NCBI GenBank assembly: GCA_963997635.1
Contig: CAXEND010000001.1
Location: forward strand, 186,001-250,000
DNA: 64,000 bases
Reading direction: 5' to 3'
Origin: GCA-2728135 sp002728135
GTDB lineage: Bacteria > Pseudomonadota > Alphaproteobacteria > UBA828
The position numbers and the translations under genes were made by a program. The notes beneath the pieces are model-generated. The model made no database searches and was not told the DNA's origin. It was given only the letters and a program-made list of their open reading frames with translations. How positions within the stretch are numbered: the stretch's first letter is position 1; the number at the start of each line of letters is the position of its first letter. This document shows, in pieces, positions 46,708-56,548 of this stretch.

Positions 46708-48216
46708 TTGGAAAGAAAGAAAACTAAATTATTAAAGAATACGGATGTTTTGGTAATAGGTGCCGGAAATGCAGCAATGTGCTCAGCTTTAGCTGCCAGA
46801 GAAAATGGAGCGGATGTTAAAGTTTTAGAGGCTGCTTCTATAGAAGACAGAGGCGGCAACTCAACTTACACTGCTGGAGCCATGAGAGTTGTTTTTAATA
46901 GTATTGATGATCTTAAGAAGATAATGGATCTATCAGAAGAAGAAATATTATCAACTGACTTTGGAACATACACTTTTGAAAATTATTTTGATGACATGTC
47001 TAGAGTGACGCAATTCAAAGCTGACCCAGATATGGTTGAGACTTTGGTGTCAAAAAGTCATGAGACTCTTGTATGGATGAGACAAAAGGGAGTTCGATTT
47101 CAACCAAGTTATGGCCGACAGGCTTTTAAGGTTCAAGAAAAATTTAAGTTTTGGGGAGGCCTAGCAGTAGAGGCATGGGGTGGTGGACCAGGACTTGTTG
47201 ATGGGTTACATCAGGCTGCATTGAAAGAAGGTATAAATGTAAAATATGGGGTTAGAGCTGTCACGCTCTTGAGAGATGATAAAACTGCTGCCGTTATTGG
47301 GGTAAGATGTAATAACAATGGAATTTATGAGGATTTTTATGCCAAGGCAGTTATTCTTGCATGTGGAGGTTTTGAGTCCAATGCAGAATGGCGAACACGT
47401 TATCTAGGCCCAGGCTGGGATTTAGCAAAAGTGCGAGGCACAAGACACAATATGGGTGATGGTATCAAGATGGCTCTTGATGTTGGTGCTATGCCTTATG
47501 GTAATTGGTCTGGTTGTCATTCAGTAGCTTGGGATCAAAATGCTCCAGAGTTTGGTGATTTATCTGTTGGGGATGGTTTTCAAAAGCACAGCTATCCTTT
47601 TTCTGTAATGATAAATGCCAACGGAAAACGTTTCTTAGACGAGGGGGCAGATTTCAGAAATTATACTTATGCCAAGTATGGAAGGATAATTCTAGAACAG
47701 CCAGGACAATTTGCATGGCAAGTATTTGACTCAAAAGTTAAACACTTACAAAGGGATGAATATCGTATAAAGCAGGTTACGAAGATCCAAGCTCAAAGCT
47801 TAAATGAATTAGCAGAAAAGATGGATGGGGTTGAAGCCGGTGCTTTTATAAAAACAATAAATGAATTTAATTCTGCTGTTCAGAGAAATATAAAGTTTGA
47901 TCCAAATATCAAGGATGGAAAGAGTACTAATAGTCTCAGAATACCAAAATCTAACTGGGCAAATACTATCGATAAGCCACCATTTGAAGCTTTTCAGGTA
48001 ACCTGCGGAATCACGTTTACTTTTGGGGGACTCAAAGTTGATGGTCAGGGCAGGGTTTTGAATGTTTCAGGTGACCCTATAGAGGGACTGTTTGCTGCTG
48101 GTGAGTTATTAGGTGGACTTTTTTATTTTAATTACCCAGGTGGTACTGGTCTTACTTCTGGAGCTGTTTTTGGAAAAATTGCAGGCTCAAATGCCGGATC
48201 TTTAAAGAGTGCATAG
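46708..48216 (+). CDS. TcuA-like FAD-dependent dehydrogenase (fumarate-reductase flavoprotein family)
   Basis: This 502-residue protein starts at TTG with GGAGG seven bases before it. The FAD loop is VLVIGAGNAAMCSALAARENG, followed by GGNSTYTAGAMR, a substrate-domain GPGWDLAKVRGTRHNMGDG, and the C-terminal TFGGLKVDGQGRVL and PGGTGLTSGAVFG. The order and GNAA variant resemble tricarballylate dehydrogenase TcuA, though 3-ketosteroid or other flavoprotein dehydrogenases of this family are also possible. No TcuB-like partner is beside it. Confidence 0.75.
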   Translation: MERKKTKLLKNTDVLVIGAGNAAMCSALAARENGADVKVLEAASIEDRGGNSTYTAGAMRVVFNSIDDLKKIMDLSEEEILSTDFGTYTFENYFDDMSRVTQFKADPDMVETLVSKSHETLVWMRQKGVRFQPSYGRQAFKVQEKFKFWGGLAVEAWGGGPGLVDGLHQAALKEGINVKYGVRAVTLLRDDKTAAVIGVRCNNNGIYEDFYAKAVILACGGFESNAEWRTRYLGPGWDLAKVRGTRHNMGDGIKMALDVGAMPYGNWSGCHSVAWDQNAPEFGDLSVGDGFQKHSYPFSVMINANGKRFLDEGADFRNYTYAKYGRIILEQPGQFAWQVFDSKVKHLQRDEYRIKQVTKIQAQSLNELAEKMDGVEAGAFIKTINEFNSAVQRNIKFDPNIKDGKSTNSLRIPKSNWANTIDKPPFEAFQVTCGITFTFGGLKVDGQGRVLNVSGDPIEGLFAAGELLGGLFYFNYPGGTGLTSGAVFGKIAGSNAGSLKSA

Positions 48217-48247
48217 TTATGGGTATTAGATCTAGGACCATAGCATT

Positions 48248-49672
48248 ATGATAGAACCAATCTTAATCGGAGGAAAAGAGGTCTTAGGTAGAGGACCAAC
48301 TCTTTTTTCTCAAAATCCAGCAAATGGAGAGTCTAAAGTAAAGTATTCAACTGCGTCATATTTGGATCTTGATGATGCTATTAATGCTGCAACTGAAGCA
48401 AACTCTTCATGGCGAGAAGTTTTGCCTCACAAGCGCGCAGTTTTATTGAGAAATGTTGGCAAACTAATTGAGCGTGATAAGGAAGAGCTTGCTAAACTAC
48501 AGATGATTCAGAATGGTAAAACAATAAAGGAATGTAGATCTCAAGCAAAAGCTTGTGCAGAAATATTTTTTTATTATGCATCTGTTTGTGAAACCCAAGA
48601 AACTGTTGTTACAACTCCCCGTTCAAATAATTTATCTATGACATTAAATGAGCCTTTTGGTATTGTGGGGTTAATTACGCCATGGAATTCTCCACTGACT
48701 ATGGAGGCACAGAAACTTGCCCCTGCTCTTGCGGCGGGTAATAGTGTTATTTTAAAGCCTTCTGAAGTTACACCAGGAATAGGTATTGCACTTGGTAAGC
48801 TTTGCGTAGAAGCAGGTTTTCCACCAGAACTAATAAATGTATTAAATGGTTCTGGGACGGATGTAGGATCGCCTATTGTTTCTCACCCAAGTGTTCGTAT
48901 GGTCTCTTTTACTGGAGGAACTAATACTGGTAGAGCTATTGCTCGTGCAGCTTCAGAAAAATTAATGCCCGTTGCTTTAGAATTAGGTGGTAAATCACCA
49001 CATATTGTTTTTGCTGATGCGAATATTGAACAAGCATCAAGAGCAATAGCAGATGGTATTTTTGGGTCTATGGGTCAATCGTGTGTGGCTGGATCAAGGC
49101 TGCTGGTTCAGAAAGATATTTATGAATCATTAATTCATGAGTTGATAAACATAGTTAAAAGTTATTCGGTAGGAAATCCAGCAGATGAATCAACAGAGCT
49201 TGGCCCTTTATCTTCGTTTAGTCATCGCGACGTAGTTGAAAACTATATAAGAAGTGCTATCTCTGATGGCGGCGAGATTCTCATAGGTGGCAATAGGCCT
49301 GAAGGTTTAGATCAAGGTGCCTATTATCTTCCCACAATTATAAAGGATTTAAGTCCTAATGCCCGAGCATATAAGGAAGAAATTTTTGGCCCAGTTTTGA
49401 TAGTGGCTTCATTTGATAATGAAGAAGAGTTAATTGAACTTGCAAACAATTCTGTTTATGGCCTCGCGTGTGGTATTTGGACAAATGATTTTAAACGTGC
49501 ATGGCGCATTGCAAAAAATATTGATGCAGGAACAGTTTGGATAAACTCATATAAAGTGCTTTCCATAGCAAACCCTTTTGGTGGTATGAAAGATAGCGGT
49601 TTAGGGCAAGAAAAGGGCCGTCAAGGGATAGAGCTTTATCAAGCGAAGAAAACAATTTCTATTTCTATCTAG
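48248..49672 (+). CDS. Aldehyde dehydrogenase (NAD-dependent)
   Basis: This 474-residue enzyme has the catalytic Cys in GSMGQSCVAGSR, the general-base Glu in ALELGGKSP, the NAD loop FTGGTNTGRAIA, and KPSEVTP. It oxidises an aldehyde (or semialdehyde) to an acid. AGGA precedes the ATG. It follows the TcuA-like gene by 31 bases and is six bases ahead of the hydroxyacid dehydrogenase frame. Confidence 0.93.
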   Translation: MIEPILIGGKEVLGRGPTLFSQNPANGESKVKYSTASYLDLDDAINAATEANSSWREVLPHKRAVLLRNVGKLIERDKEELAKLQMIQNGKTIKECRSQAKACAEIFFYYASVCETQETVVTTPRSNNLSMTLNEPFGIVGLITPWNSPLTMEAQKLAPALAAGNSVILKPSEVTPGIGIALGKLCVEAGFPPELINVLNGSGTDVGSPIVSHPSVRMVSFTGGTNTGRAIARAASEKLMPVALELGGKSPHIVFADANIEQASRAIADGIFGSMGQSCVAGSRLLVQKDIYESLIHELINIVKSYSVGNPADESTELGPLSSFSHRDVVENYIRSAISDGGEILIGGNRPEGLDQGAYYLPTIIKDLSPNARAYKEEIFGPVLIVASFDNEEELIELANNSVYGLACGIWTNDFKRAWRIAKNIDAGTVWINSYKVLSIANPFGGMKDSGLGQEKGRQGIELYQAKKTISISI

Positions 49673-49693
49673 GGATTTTTGGAGGCAGTGTCC

Positions 49694-50587
49694 GTGCAAA
49701 ATATTAATACAATTGGATTTATAGGTCTTGGTGTAATGGGTGAACCTATGTGCCAAAATATTGCTCTGAAGCATAGGGGTAAAGTAATAGGGTTTGATAT
49801 TAAAAAGAATGATTACGCAAAGCTCATTGATTGCGGAGTAAAAATTGTAGAATCTCTTGATGAAATAGTTTCTATCTCAGATCTTATTATACTATCTTTA
49901 CCAAGCGGGAAAGAAGTTAGAGATCTATGTTTAGGGAAGTCAGGCCTAGTTGAAATAATACGATCAGGCCAGATTGTTCTCGACTCATCTACTACACCTC
50001 CATCCCTTTCAAGGGAGATTTATAGAACATTTACAAAAAAAGGAGTTTTATTTGCCGACACACCTGTGGCAAGAACCAGACAAGCCGCAATTGATGGTAA
50101 ATTATCAATTATGGTTGGTGCAGATTTGTCCGTGATGAAAAGAATAAAACCCATATTACAATACATAGCGACTGATATAATCCACTGTGGGGAAGTTGGT
50201 GCTGGTGAGGTTTGTAAGATATTAAACAACATGGTTTTGTTTCAGAATATTGCTGCTTTTTCTGAAGCTTTGGTAATTGGGGAAAAAGCAGGGGTTTCCG
50301 TGAATTCACTAGTTGAAGCTATCTCCAAGAGTTCTGGAGATAGCTTTGCCTTAAGAAATCACGGAGTAAAGGCAGTCATTCCCAACAGTTTTCCAGAGGG
50401 GGCTTTCTCAGTAAATTATGCTAAGAAAGATTTGTTATATGCTTTAGATATAGCTTCAGAAAATGGATCTAGAGCAGATGGGGCAGAGAGAATCCTTGAT
50501 TTGTTTGAGCAAGCAATATCTCAAGGTTGGGGAACGCATTATCACCCAGTAATAAAACGGCTTCTAGAAATAGAAAAAAAACTTTAA
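49694..50587 (+). CDS. 3-Hydroxyisobutyrate dehydrogenase-like NAD(P) oxidoreductase
   Basis: The GTG at 49694 with GGAGG eight bases upstream gives about 297 residues; the TTG at 49679 lies before the ribosome site. The NAD motif IGFIGLGVMGEPMCQNI, DTPVARTRQAAIDGKLSIMVGA and the catalytic Lys in GEVCKILNNM mark the beta-hydroxyacid dehydrogenase family. The usual substrate-loop DAPVSGG reads DTPVART here, so the substrate may be unusual. Confidence 0.88.
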   Translation: MQNINTIGFIGLGVMGEPMCQNIALKHRGKVIGFDIKKNDYAKLIDCGVKIVESLDEIVSISDLIILSLPSGKEVRDLCLGKSGLVEIIRSGQIVLDSSTTPPSLSREIYRTFTKKGVLFADTPVARTRQAAIDGKLSIMVGADLSVMKRIKPILQYIATDIIHCGEVGAGEVCKILNNMVLFQNIAAFSEALVIGEKAGVSVNSLVEAISKSSGDSFALRNHGVKAVIPNSFPEGAFSVNYAKKDLLYALDIASENGSRADGAERILDLFEQAISQGWGTHYHPVIKRLLEIEKKL

Positions 50588-50815
50588 TTTGTTATTATAT
50601 TGAGGTTTATTATTTAACTTATGGTTTTTGTCGGGAAGATGTGAGATCCAAAAACCAAAGTATTAAGTATAAGAGTTGTATATATTGGGATGTTCGGGCA
50701 GTCTAATAACAAATGATTTTTAAGCATAGAATTCATTTGAATAGTGATGTTTATGGCAGTTACAAATAGCAGCATTTAATATTTGTTTACACATACACAA
50801 CGGGGGATAATTACA

Positions 50816-51814
50816 ATGTATAAATCTGCATCAGGAGACGAATATTTTGTAATCGATAGTCACATGCATATGTGGGACGGTACAGCTGAAAATCACAAAA
50901 ATATTCATGGAAAACAATTTATAGACTGTTTTTACGCCTACCACTCTGCCCTCAGCCCCTCAGAGAAAATTTGGACTAGAGATCGATTCGACCTTTGTGA
51001 GGTGGAGACTACTTATAATGATTTATTTGTTGATGGGCCTGTGGATGTAGCTATATGTCAATCAACCTATCTTAGGGATTTTTATGTAAATGGTTTCAAT
51101 CCTATTGAAAGAAATTATCAATTAGCTGAGGCTTATCCGGATCGCTTTATTGTAAATGGTGCATTTGACCCTAGGGACGGTGAGGCCGCTCTGGACTATA
51201 TTTCTTTCCTTGCAGAAAAATATAATTGTAAAGGTGTCAAACTATACACAGCAGAATGGAATGGTGCTTCCCGAGGCTGGAAACTCTCTGACCCAGCAGC
51301 TTATAAATGTTTCGAACTATGTGAGAAATTGGGCATAAAGAACATGCATGTTCATAAAGGTCCAACTATTACCCCGCTTGATAAGGACTCATTTGATGTT
51401 GCTGATGTTGATCATGCTGCAACAGATTTTCCAAATTTAAATTTCATAATAGAACATTGTGGGTTACCAAGGCTTGACGAATTTTGTTGGATAGCCGTTC
51501 AGGAACCAAATGTTTATGGTGGTCTTGCTGTTGTGATGCCATTTATGCATGCCCGTCCTGGTTATTTCGCAGAAGTTTTGGGTGAACTCCTATTCTGGTT
51601 GGGAGAGGACAGACTTCTTTTTGGAAGTGATTATGCTATCTGGACGCCGGACTGGCTAGTCGAAAAATTTGTATCTCTTGAACTCCCTGAAGAAGTGGAG
51701 AAGGAAAGAGGCATTAAATTGACACCTGAAGTTAAGGCAAAAATTCTTGGGCTTAATGCGGCTCGTCTTTATGATATAGATGTGGCGAATTCAAAAAAGA
51801 AATTTGCTGCTTAA
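50816..51814 (+). CDS. Amidohydrolase-2 family metal-dependent hydrolase/decarboxylase
   Basis: The ATG at 50816 behind GGGGGAT gives 332 residues; a longer frame from 50783 lacks support. The metal motif HMHMWDG, then MHVHKGP, IIEHCGLPRLDE and LLFGSDYAIWTP, follow the amidohydrolase-2 layout, a family including decarboxylases and ring hydrolases. It precedes a MIP18 protein by about 27 bases. Such amidohydrolase-MIP18 pairs are known in actinobacterial propane-monooxygenase loci, but no monooxygenase component is present here. Confidence 0.85.
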   Translation: MYKSASGDEYFVIDSHMHMWDGTAENHKNIHGKQFIDCFYAYHSALSPSEKIWTRDRFDLCEVETTYNDLFVDGPVDVAICQSTYLRDFYVNGFNPIERNYQLAEAYPDRFIVNGAFDPRDGEAALDYISFLAEKYNCKGVKLYTAEWNGASRGWKLSDPAAYKCFELCEKLGIKNMHVHKGPTITPLDKDSFDVADVDHAATDFPNLNFIIEHCGLPRLDEFCWIAVQEPNVYGGLAVVMPFMHARPGYFAEVLGELLFWLGEDRLLFGSDYAIWTPDWLVEKFVSLELPEEVEKERGIKLTPEVKAKILGLNAARLYDIDVANSKKKFAA

Positions 51815-51841
51815 TTAGTAAAATACATCAAGTTGTCTAAT

Positions 51842-52555
51842 ATGAAGAGCACCAAAACAACTGAGGTTTGGCAGGTTCTATCACGTGTATGTGATCCAGA
51901 ATTAGATGAACCTATTACTGACCTAAATTTTATAGAAGAAGTAATTATATCAGAATCAGGGTCTGTGAAAGTTAAGTTTCGTCTGCCTACAGCTTGGTGT
52001 TCTCCCAATTTTGCTTGGTTAATGGCCTCAGGCATACAGAATGAAATTAGTAATTTACCTTGGGTAAAAAATGTTCAGCCAATACTCAGAGACCATATTT
52101 TTGGTGATAAAATTAATGAAGGCCTCACTGCAGGTAATTCATTTGGAGAAGTTTTTGCTGGGGAAGCTAATGGCGATATAGAAGAGGTTAAGAAAAAATT
52201 TATTATCAAGGCTTTCCAGCGTAGACAGGAGCTTGTGATAAAAGACTTATTAAAAGAAGGAATTAAAGTCTCTGAGCTTTTATCAATGAATCTAAATGAT
52301 TTGAGAAGTTTTAACTATAGTAATGATGAGGCAGATAATAATCGGCATCGTTACATAGAAGCACATGGGAATGTAACTGCTAGTAATAGTGCTGCATTTA
52401 TCGATGAAAATGAAGAACAAATAAAACTAGAAAATTTCAAGATCAGAATGGAGAAATTGAGGGCTACAAGATTAAATATGGAATTCACGGGATCAGTTTG
52501 TCGAAGCCTATTAAAAGTTCGTGACAAATCCGAGTTAACAGAAGAAAAAGTTTAA
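51842..52555 (+). CDS. MIP18 (DUF59) family Fe-S assembly-type protein with C-terminal extension
   Basis: This protein has about 237 residues from the ATG at 51842 (a TTG at 51833 is possible). The first ~90 residues are a MIP18 domain: VWQVLSRVCDPELDEPITDLNFI and KFRLPTAWCSPNFAWLMA, with the candidate cluster Cys in WCSP. The remaining ~145 residues are helical, charged and not recognised. MIP18 proteins mature Fe-S enzymes or oxygenase components. The gene is paired with the amidohydrolase. Confidence 0.82.
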   Translation: MKSTKTTEVWQVLSRVCDPELDEPITDLNFIEEVIISESGSVKVKFRLPTAWCSPNFAWLMASGIQNEISNLPWVKNVQPILRDHIFGDKINEGLTAGNSFGEVFAGEANGDIEEVKKKFIIKAFQRRQELVIKDLLKEGIKVSELLSMNLNDLRSFNYSNDEADNNRHRYIEAHGNVTASNSAAFIDENEEQIKLENFKIRMEKLRATRLNMEFTGSVCRSLLKVRDKSELTEEKV

Positions 52556-52610
52556 TTCTTTATAGCTTTACTCTCTGACAAAAATTTTTTTCATAATTAG
52601 CATTATGAGA

Positions 52611-53441
52611 CTAAAATTTAATTTTCTTAAATTCTCTAGTTTGGTTTGTAAGTGCAATTTCAGTTGGCAGACGTTCCATACTTGACGCTCCATAAAATCC
52701 GTGAACATTTTTACAATTCTTTAAGATAAAATTTGCGTCTTCTGGCGTTGCTATTGGGCCGCCATGGCAAAGTACAATCACGTTATCTCTGATAGATTTA
52801 GCTGCACTTGACCACTCATTAATGAGTTTAACACATTCTTTTAATGACCTAGATGTTTGTGCTCCAATTTTTCCACTTGTTGTTAACCCCATGTGCGCAA
52901 CAATAATGTCAGCGCCAGCTTTAGTCATCTTTATGGCATCGTTAGTGTTGAAAACATATGGGGTAGTTAACATTCCTTCATCGTGAGCCAATGCAATGAA
53001 ATCAACTTCAAGGTCATAACCCATTCCTGTTTCTTCAAGATTAGTTCTAAAAGTACCATCAATAAGTCCAACGGTTGGGAAGTTTTGAACCCCTGCGAAT
53101 CCAAGTTCTTTTAATTCTTGAATCAACAATTTGGGTATCATAAATGGATCAGTTCCATTTACTCCAGCAAGAACAGGGGTGGATTTAATAACTGGAATAA
53201 CTTCAGATGCCATTTCTTTAACTATCTCATTTGCGTTTCCATATGCTAATAGCCCAGCAAGTGAACCCCTTCCGGCCATTCTATACCTTCCAGAGTTATA
53301 AATAACTATTAGGTCAATTCCGCCCTCTTCTTCACACTTAGCTGATAGCCCAGTTCCAGCTCCTCCACCAATTATTGGTTGTCGTTCATTTATCATTTTT
53401 CTAAATTGAGCCAAAATCTCTATTCTTGAAAGTTTAGTCAT
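52611..53441 (-). CDS. Phosphoenolpyruvate hydrolase-like TIM-barrel protein
   Basis: From the ATG at 53441 this is 276 residues (the 53474 frame is less likely). GAGTGLSAKCEEEGGIDLIVIYNSGRYRM, PVLAGVNGTDPF, GFAGVQNFPTVGLIDG and ADIIVAHMGLT mark the PEP-hydrolase-like family, usually linked to Tm-1-like proteins. It overlaps its upstream partner by eight bases. Function is not established; a C-C lyase role has been suggested for relatives. Confidence 0.85.
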   Translation of the reverse strand: MTKLSRIEILAQFRKMINERQPIIGGGAGTGLSAKCEEEGGIDLIVIYNSGRYRMAGRGSLAGLLAYGNANEIVKEMASEVIPVIKSTPVLAGVNGTDPFMIPKLLIQELKELGFAGVQNFPTVGLIDGTFRTNLEETGMGYDLEVDFIALAHDEGMLTTPYVFNTNDAIKMTKAGADIIVAHMGLTTSGKIGAQTSRSLKECVKLINEWSSAAKSIRDNVIVLCHGGPIATPEDANFILKNCKNVHGFYGASSMERLPTEIALTNQTREFKKIKF

Positions 53442-54660
53442 TTTTTTCTCCAACAATATTTTTCCATGATTCAATTAATGCTTCTGCAAAATCTGGATCG
53501 TTTATGTGTAAAGGTAACGAAATTATTCTATGTCGGTGAGTCGGTAAGATATTAGCGTATAGAGATTCAAGTAGGGTATTATTAGCTTCAGGGTCGTAGA
53601 ATTTTTGCCCTTCAGCATCAAGAAGTGAAAAGCCCTTCTCTGGAAATAGAAAACTAAACGGTTCATGAAAAAGATTTAATTTTCTCGCAATGAATTCACC
53701 AATTTTCTGACATTCAGAGTTATTGGTTCTCATTAGGGTGACATTAGCATTATGAACGTAAAGGTTTCGATTCATATATTGTTCTGGAACAGTTTCTATT
53801 GCACCAAAATTGACCATGTCTAGAGCACCACAAGACCCTACATAAGGAAGCCCCGATTTAGCTAGCCGTTCGAATCTATCTTCATTAGCAGCGAATACAC
53901 CACCAGCTATTAAGTCACAAACTTCGGTAGTAGTTACATCAATTGCACCGACTAGAAGATTAGATTCTGCCAGTTTCTCCATGGACTGGCCGCCAACGCC
54001 TGTTGCATGAAATACTAGACAATCATAAGTCTTAGAAAGTTTTTCCCTTAAGGTATCTACGCATGGTGTTGTCACACCAAACATAGTCAAACCTAAGGCG
54101 GGGGTATTATCTTTTTTTATAACAATATCATTAGCTATCATGCCTGCTAATGAATGTGCGGCATTCCCAAGTACTTTGCGGGAAATAGAATTTAGGCCAG
54201 CTACATCAGTTACTGAATAAACCATTGAAATATCATTAGGGCCAACATACGGAGAAATATTCCCTGACCCAACAGTAGAAACAATAACTTTAGGTATCCC
54301 AATCGGTAGCTCTCTTAATGCCGCACTAACAAGATCTGTGTTGCCACTTCCCCCTGCACCAATGGCACCATCAATATTTTCTGTTTGTCTAATAAAGTTA
54401 ACCAAAGATTCTTTCATAATTGCAATTGCAGCACCTCTGTCATTTGAATTCTCATCAAGATTTTCTTTTTTTGGGTGAAATTGCAGTATATCTGAGGGTT
54501 TTACAGTAATATTTGTTTCTGGTTGATAATCTGAAGAAGTAGAAACATCAACGAGAGTAGTTTCTATTCCACATTTGATCAATAAATCTGTGATATATAA
54601 TAATTCTTCGGATTTAGTGTCAAATGTTCCTATTATGTATGCGTTTTTTTGTTTTTCCAT
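53434..54660 (-). CDS. Tm-1-like ATP-binding domain protein (UPF0261)
   Basis: This 408-residue protein has IIGTFDTKSEEL near the start, DGAIGAGGSGNTDLVSAALRELPIG, VSTVGSGNISPYVGPNDI and FHATGVGGQSMEKL, the pattern of the Tm-1 ATP-binding family. In bacteria it normally accompanies the PEP-hydrolase-like protein, in plants fused to it. The biochemical role in bacteria is unknown. It diverges from the ABC importer operon, so both may be controlled from the same 225-base region. Confidence 0.88.
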   Translation of the reverse strand: MEKQKNAYIIGTFDTKSEELLYITDLLIKCGIETTLVDVSTSSDYQPETNITVKPSDILQFHPKKENLDENSNDRGAAIAIMKESLVNFIRQTENIDGAIGAGGSGNTDLVSAALRELPIGIPKVIVSTVGSGNISPYVGPNDISMVYSVTDVAGLNSISRKVLGNAAHSLAGMIANDIVIKKDNTPALGLTMFGVTTPCVDTLREKLSKTYDCLVFHATGVGGQSMEKLAESNLLVGAIDVTTTEVCDLIAGGVFAANEDRFERLAKSGLPYVGSCGALDMVNFGAIETVPEQYMNRNLYVHNANVTLMRTNNSECQKIGEFIARKLNLFHEPFSFLFPEKGFSLLDAEGQKFYDPEANNTLLESLYANILPTHRHRIISLPLHINDPDFAEALIESWKNIVGEKND

Positions 54661-54885
54661 AGTTTTTTATCCAGTTTTTTTAATTTAATTTCCATAAAAT
54701 TCTCATTTTTATAAAAAAAAACACTACTATTTAAATAAGATACTTGATTCATTTTTCCTATCGTCATAGTGTTGCGTTTCGTGTTTCCGGTTGCTTTTGT
54801 TAGCAAACGAAATTTATTGCTAACATTTTCAGCCGGATGGGAATAATTTATCGTATTGCCACAATATTAGGGAGGCAGATCGAAT
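54661..54885. promoter_or_regulatory. Divergent promoter/operator region of the ABC importer
   Basis: A perfect inverted repeat GTTAGCAA-10-TTGCTAAC lies at 54799-54824, 62 bases before the binding-protein start. CCGG tetramers sit outside it (54788-54791, 54833-54836). A LacI-type regulator could bind it, or it could be a leader hairpin. The binding-protein gene has a strong ribosome site, GGGAGG nine bases before its ATG. Confidence 0.45.
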
Positions 54886-56490
54886 ATGTCAGTTGAAAAC
54901 GAGAGAAAGCGTGTACTAAATGAGCTCTATCGCTTATGGGGCATGCATATGTCAAAGACACATAACGTGTCTAGACGTGATTTAATTAAAGGAATGTTTG
55001 GGCTTGGACTAAGTGCTACTGCAATAGGCATGATAATGAAAAATGCTCCTCTTGGAGTAAAACGTGCTTGGGCAGATGGACATAGTGCTGAAGATAGAGC
55101 TGTAAAAGCTGCTAAAGCCCTTTACTCTAGTGCATCTAAGAAAACAATCAGTATCATGCACCCATCTGGATCAGGTGGTAACATGGCTCCATTTACTGAG
55201 GAGTGGAAAGCTCTTACAGGTTTTGATGTTGAGTTAATCCAGGTCCCTGTGACCGAGACTCATCAAAAAGGCATGCAGGAGGCTGTCGCGAAGACTGGTC
55301 GATATGACCTTATGTTGCCAGCTCCTTTAAGTCTTCCAGATTATGCTGAATCTGGTCTAGCCTTACCACTAGACGATTATTTTGAAAAACATAACCCAGA
55401 AATTATGGACGGTCCAAATAGACTATCTTATCCAGTTTCTGACTTTGGTCAGAAGTATAACGGAAAGATATATGGTCTTTACTGTGATGGTGACTGGTGG
55501 CTTCTTAACTACCGTGCAGATAAATTAGCTGCCGCGGGCGACAAGATAGATTCACCAAGATCTCTTGCTGACACTTGGGGTAAATATGATGAGTTAGCAG
55601 CAAAATACACTGATAAAGCTAACGATTTCTGGGGTGCTTTAGAGTATCGCTCACCTTTCTGGAACAAATTCCATTGGATGACTCGTTTCCAATCAAAGGG
55701 TGTTCTTTACTTTGATGAAGATATGAACTCTATGGCAGATAGTCCAGAAAGTATTGAAACTGTAGCTGAACTAGTTGCTCTTCAAGATTATATTCCTATA
55801 GAAAACTTCAACTATGGATTTACAGATAATTACGCCCAATACTATAAGCAGGGTCGTGGTTTCATGGAATTTGGTTGGCCATCACTATGGCGCTACTCAG
55901 CAGACGTTGCTGGTGCCGCTTCTGTAATTGGTGAGCGTGATTCAACAGGAAATCCAACAGCTATGGGTATATCCAAGGTTCCTGGAACCGTTGTTAACGG
56001 AGAATTAGTCCGAGCTGATATTATGCCATTTGCATGGGACTTTGTAGTGAGTGCACACTCAGAAATTCCTGAAGCATCTTATCTCTATGCCCAGTGGCTA
56101 TGTGGACCAACTATGTCACAGCGTTCAATACCAAACGAGGGTGGCTACTTTGATCCATGGCGTAATAACCATTTCTTAGAGCCTAATGCTGAGTTCTTCT
56201 CTGCTTATCCTGGCGACTTCCTCAAAACTTCATACGAGGCAGTGACAGACGTGTGCCCAGAAATCATCTTAAGAGGTGGTTTTGAGTATCACAATGCTAT
56301 TGATGTAAATTTGTCGGCAGCATACACAGGACAAAAGACACCAGAAAAAGCCATGAAGGACGCTGCTAAAGAGTGTAATAAGATCACTCGTCGCTTAGGC
56401 AAAGATAAGCAGAAGGAAGCATGGCATAACTTGGCCAAGATGTACTCAGAGCCTATGCAAAAGGCTGCTGGTGTAGCGAATTGGTCTTAA
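54886..56490 (+). CDS. ABC importer substrate-binding protein, Tat-exported
   Basis: This 534-residue protein has a twin-arginine signal: SRRDLIKGMFGLGLSATAIGM at about residues 29-49, ending near ARAWA-type KRAWADG. A ~28-residue cytoplasmic stretch precedes it, longer than usual. The mature part is a family 1 solute-binding protein (MHPSGSGGNMAPFTEEW, GFMEFGWPSLWRYS). CUT1-type systems import sugars, polyols or glycerol phosphates. The ligand is unknown, and Tat export suggests folding before export. Confidence 0.9.
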   Translation: MSVENERKRVLNELYRLWGMHMSKTHNVSRRDLIKGMFGLGLSATAIGMIMKNAPLGVKRAWADGHSAEDRAVKAAKALYSSASKKTISIMHPSGSGGNMAPFTEEWKALTGFDVELIQVPVTETHQKGMQEAVAKTGRYDLMLPAPLSLPDYAESGLALPLDDYFEKHNPEIMDGPNRLSYPVSDFGQKYNGKIYGLYCDGDWWLLNYRADKLAAAGDKIDSPRSLADTWGKYDELAAKYTDKANDFWGALEYRSPFWNKFHWMTRFQSKGVLYFDEDMNSMADSPESIETVAELVALQDYIPIENFNYGFTDNYAQYYKQGRGFMEFGWPSLWRYSADVAGAASVIGERDSTGNPTAMGISKVPGTVVNGELVRADIMPFAWDFVVSAHSEIPEASYLYAQWLCGPTMSQRSIPNEGGYFDPWRNNHFLEPNAEFFSAYPGDFLKTSYEAVTDVCPEIILRGGFEYHNAIDVNLSAAYTGQKTPEKAMKDAAKECNKITRRLGKDKQKEAWHNLAKMYSEPMQKAAGVANWS

Positions 56491-56548
56491 TCCTAACCGA
56501 GATAAAGTAGTTAATATCTATACATTTTGATAAAGGTTATGGATTAAT

